Source: Zhengitettix transpicula (lineage: Eukaryota; Arthropoda; Insecta; Orthoptera; Tetrigidae). From it: a DNA stretch of 64,000 nucleotides. The notes under the pieces are model-generated. The model did not search any database. It saw only the letters and a program-made list of their open reading frames with translations, and was not told the origin of the DNA. The position numbers were made by a program, and so were the translations under genes. Below are positions 61,600 through 64,000 of the stretch, one piece after another. Positions within the stretch are counted from its first letter, which is position 1, and the number at the start of each line of letters is the position of its first letter. The stretch spans positions 49,037,639 through 49,101,638 of the forward strand of contig CM073595.1 of the NCBI GenBank assembly GCA_037074705.1. Reading direction: 5' to 3'.

Positions 61600-62340
61600 A
61601 AGTCTTCTGGGCTCCGCGTCGTATTCGGCAAGCCTGAATTAATGGCAGCCCTATCTCACGTCATAAGCAGCAAGCTGAGATTATATGACGCAGCATCAAT
61701 TAATATCATTATAATTTCGACATCACGGTTATCTTCGTAAAGTTTCGCCATTATTCAAAGGACAGGAGAAAACAAACGCTCGGCTCTGGGGCTCGTGTTA
61801 TATGTATGCCACTATACATATATATCGTCTTCTCAGATAATAAACGACCAGAGGCAATTAAATTTTCGTTCATACTTCTTCTCCTCCTTCCCTTACGTCT
61901 TACTTCCCGCCTCGCTCGCTCTCCCTCTCCGTCTCCGTCTTCTCTTTCTTCCATTTTCTTCCGTCTTGTTATGTTCCTTCGATCGAAAACTAAGCCCCGC
62001 CTTCGTTTACTTAAACTGGCGAATAAGGACAAAGTTTTCACTTTAAAGACGCTCCGAGGAGAGGGGGAATCGAATTTTTTAATTCCCTCTCTTCTCCGGG
62101 CGAGCGCTCACGATAGGCAAATATGAATATGCTCCTACCATTTTGTCAGCGTCGTTAAAGGATTCAGAACACCAATTTCGAGGGAACGCGGCTTATTCAG
62201 AAAAATTGCCTTTTCTGCCGCCGGACGAGGACGAGGACGTGGGAAGCTGCGAGAGAGAGAGAGAGAGAGAGAAGGTTAATGGGCAGCGACTCGTATGTGG
62301 GGGAGTTGCGCTAGGTCAGGACCACTGACATCCCACATGC
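61600..62340. promoter_or_regulatory. GC-balanced island with GA and CT tracts
   Basis: Candidate regulatory region. It contains a CT-rich run (61876-61960), its mirror image of purine words, and a (GA)n tract at 62251-62272 preceded by GACGAGGACGAGGACG. GA tracts bind GAGA-factor-type proteins in insects. Open frames on both strands (61751-62126) come from the low-complexity sequence and are not called. Confidence 0.4.
62251..62272. repeat. (GA)n microsatellite
   Basis: Eleven uninterrupted GA units. Confidence 0.9.
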
Positions 62341-64000
62341 ACGAGAAGGACCCACTGACCCTAATACGCCACATCCGATCCCGTCTTCTTTTGTTTTAAC
62401 ACAAACCTATCCGTCAGAACTCAATTTGACTTCTCTCCTATGAAACTACAATGATATCAACGAAAATCTTAACAGGAACCATTTTAATAACTCAAGTAAA
62501 TTAAAATATACTAAATATTTGAAAAAGATTTTTTAAATTTCCACTGACTCATTCAAGCGGACATACAATTTAGATAAAGTTTTTTTTCAGAGTGGGATTT
62601 TTGGGATGGAAGGTGGGAAGGGATCTTGGAAAATAATTCACTTGTCACGATTCTAATCAGTACAAAAGAAACTCACAGGAATCGTTCCAGAAAAGTCTTG
62701 AGAAACAGCAGATTAAATATTTTCTTATTTTATGTGCACATCTTTTCACTTATTTAACCACTGAATAAATATTGCATTTTATATACCTCCGTCGTCCATC
62801 TTTCACCAACTACTTTCCATTATGTCAAGAAAATTAAAAAATCATATCCACTAATTTGTTCGAATCGGAAATATACGAGAGAAAAAAGTTAATTGATTAT
62901 ATTGTACTTTCAAGGCGGGGATTGAGTAGGGAATAGAAAACAAGTATTGCCGGTTAGTCCGATCACTTTAAGTAAGAAAAGTGTCGCACGATTCTTTTCC
63001 ACTATACCTGGTTGCAGGTTCCTTTATCCATCCATAAGTTACCCATCCTCTGATATAATCAATCAATATGAAATACAGACAAATTATTTTTTCCGCTCTA
63101 AGTAAGTAACATATATGAAAAAGGGGAAGGCTTTGAGAATTGTTAAATTTATTTTAAAATTGAGGGGTTATAAACAGAATATTTTTCAGCTTTTTTTAAG
63201 TTATATTGAGGATTTTCATTTCTATAAAAAGACCAGCACGAATCATTTTGAAAATATCTACTTTTGATTAAGAAGATTTTTAAATACTGTAATTGAGTCA
63301 CTTATAATAGATTACAAGTGAAAAAAATATATCCCATAAAGCAATTAAAAGTAATTTTCTATATCAAATAATTCGAAGTAGCATAAATAAATCGCTGAGC
63401 CAATACTCTTAAATGTAGTAAGAATTTTTCGAAGGGGCACTACAAAAGCACTTTCAGAAATTCGTTAACACTCATTTATCTATTAGTGGTAGTGTCGTGT
63501 GAGTTTTATTCTAGGTTCCATACACATATATACGAAGAAACTAAATCAAAATTATTTCCACTGGCCTGATTCAGATCAAAAAGTTTAATATAGGCAATAA
63601 TTTATTTCCCTGAATATAAAACATTCTACGCAAAATACTAATTAGTTTGGTAATGTTTGGTTGTTGTAACAGAGCATCCACACGCGAATACTGCCGTGTA
63701 TTTTTTCTGAAGCATTAATTTGTAACTAACTGAAAGGCTAGTATACAGTTTATTTCCGTTGTAAACGAGTAATGCTAATTCAATAATATCAACTTCACAA
63801 TAAAACATCTCATAAGGTTCGAAAAATTTACCTTTAAGTAGTGGATCAAGTTATTCAAATCTGCAGATAAGGGGAGCGTAATTCAGTATATTGATGAAAA
63901 AATGAAATTTAATTCCGAAATACAACCCGATTTTTAAGCCTTCTAAAGTCAATGCCCACGTTGGAAAAATTAGTCCAGATATACTCAAAACAAAAAAAAA
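62341..64000. other. AT-rich interval without recognised features
   Basis: No gene, repeat or motif recognised to the end of the window. Confidence 0.5.

Noticed and set aside
61751..62126. Open frames of 83-106 codons on both strands.
   Set aside because: They translate a CT/GA-rich low-complexity tract; no protein-like composition.

Overview
The window looks like a piece of nuclear DNA from a repeat-rich, AT-rich animal genome, most likely an insect. The evidence is the long gene-poor AT-rich stretches, tRNA-derived SINE heads, a decayed I-type (RNase H-bearing) LINE, a hAT remnant, several foldback elements, CA/TA microsatellites and GC-rich islands standing in AT-rich flanks. Nothing points to a bacterial or organellar source: there are no operons and no long ORFs (the longest is 165 codons). 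The order or species is not shown by the sequence; an insect with a large genome is an inference.

Layout. 1-13.5 kb is gene-free apart from transposon debris: a LINE 3' end with RNase H on the minus strand (2508-3190), a small foldback (4218-4369), a tRNA-headed SINE (4579-4770), two copies of one dispersed repeat (8004-8284 and 13052-13440) and, between them, a 1.1-kb element with inverted repeats of about 280 bp (11854-12970). 13.5-25 kb holds another foldback (16541-16693), a fragment related to the 1.1-kb element (about 17790-17880), a second tRNA-like head (19586-19650) and a GC-richer, coding-like but interrupted minus-strand segment that I cannot identify (20685-21236).

From 25 kb rightwards the texture changes. 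GC-rich islands of roughly 0.3-1.2 kb recur every few kilobases (25.1-26.1, 29.4-30.0, 31.9-32.6, 36.5-37.15, 40.1-40.5, 44.3-44.6, 45.7-46.9, 48.9-49.6, 54.1-55.4, 61.6-62.3). They have CCAAT, TTTAT/TTAATTA-type and YY1/Pho-like motifs but no convincing long ORFs. This is what a cis-regulatory landscape or long-intron region of a developmental gene would look like, but that is inference. Between them lie a 370-bp foldback (26316-26685), a repeat pair (27241/29275), a nearly perfect 190-bp palindrome (40958-41147) beside a decayed hAT transposase (41166-41573), and a 289-bp foldback (59782-60070).

No complete protein-coding gene is visible. The best candidates for cellular exons are three short segments bounded by splice-site-like sequences: 54143-54304 and 58686-58802, which are phase-compatible with each other on the plus strand, and a possible terminal exon at 35007-35149. 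All three need transcript data. The recurrent theme is inverted-repeat (hairpin-forming) elements: five foldbacks and one long-TIR element. Three of the foldbacks carry the order CTGANGA...GAAAC on the transcribed hairpin arm, which resembles the hammerhead ribozyme core without proving it.
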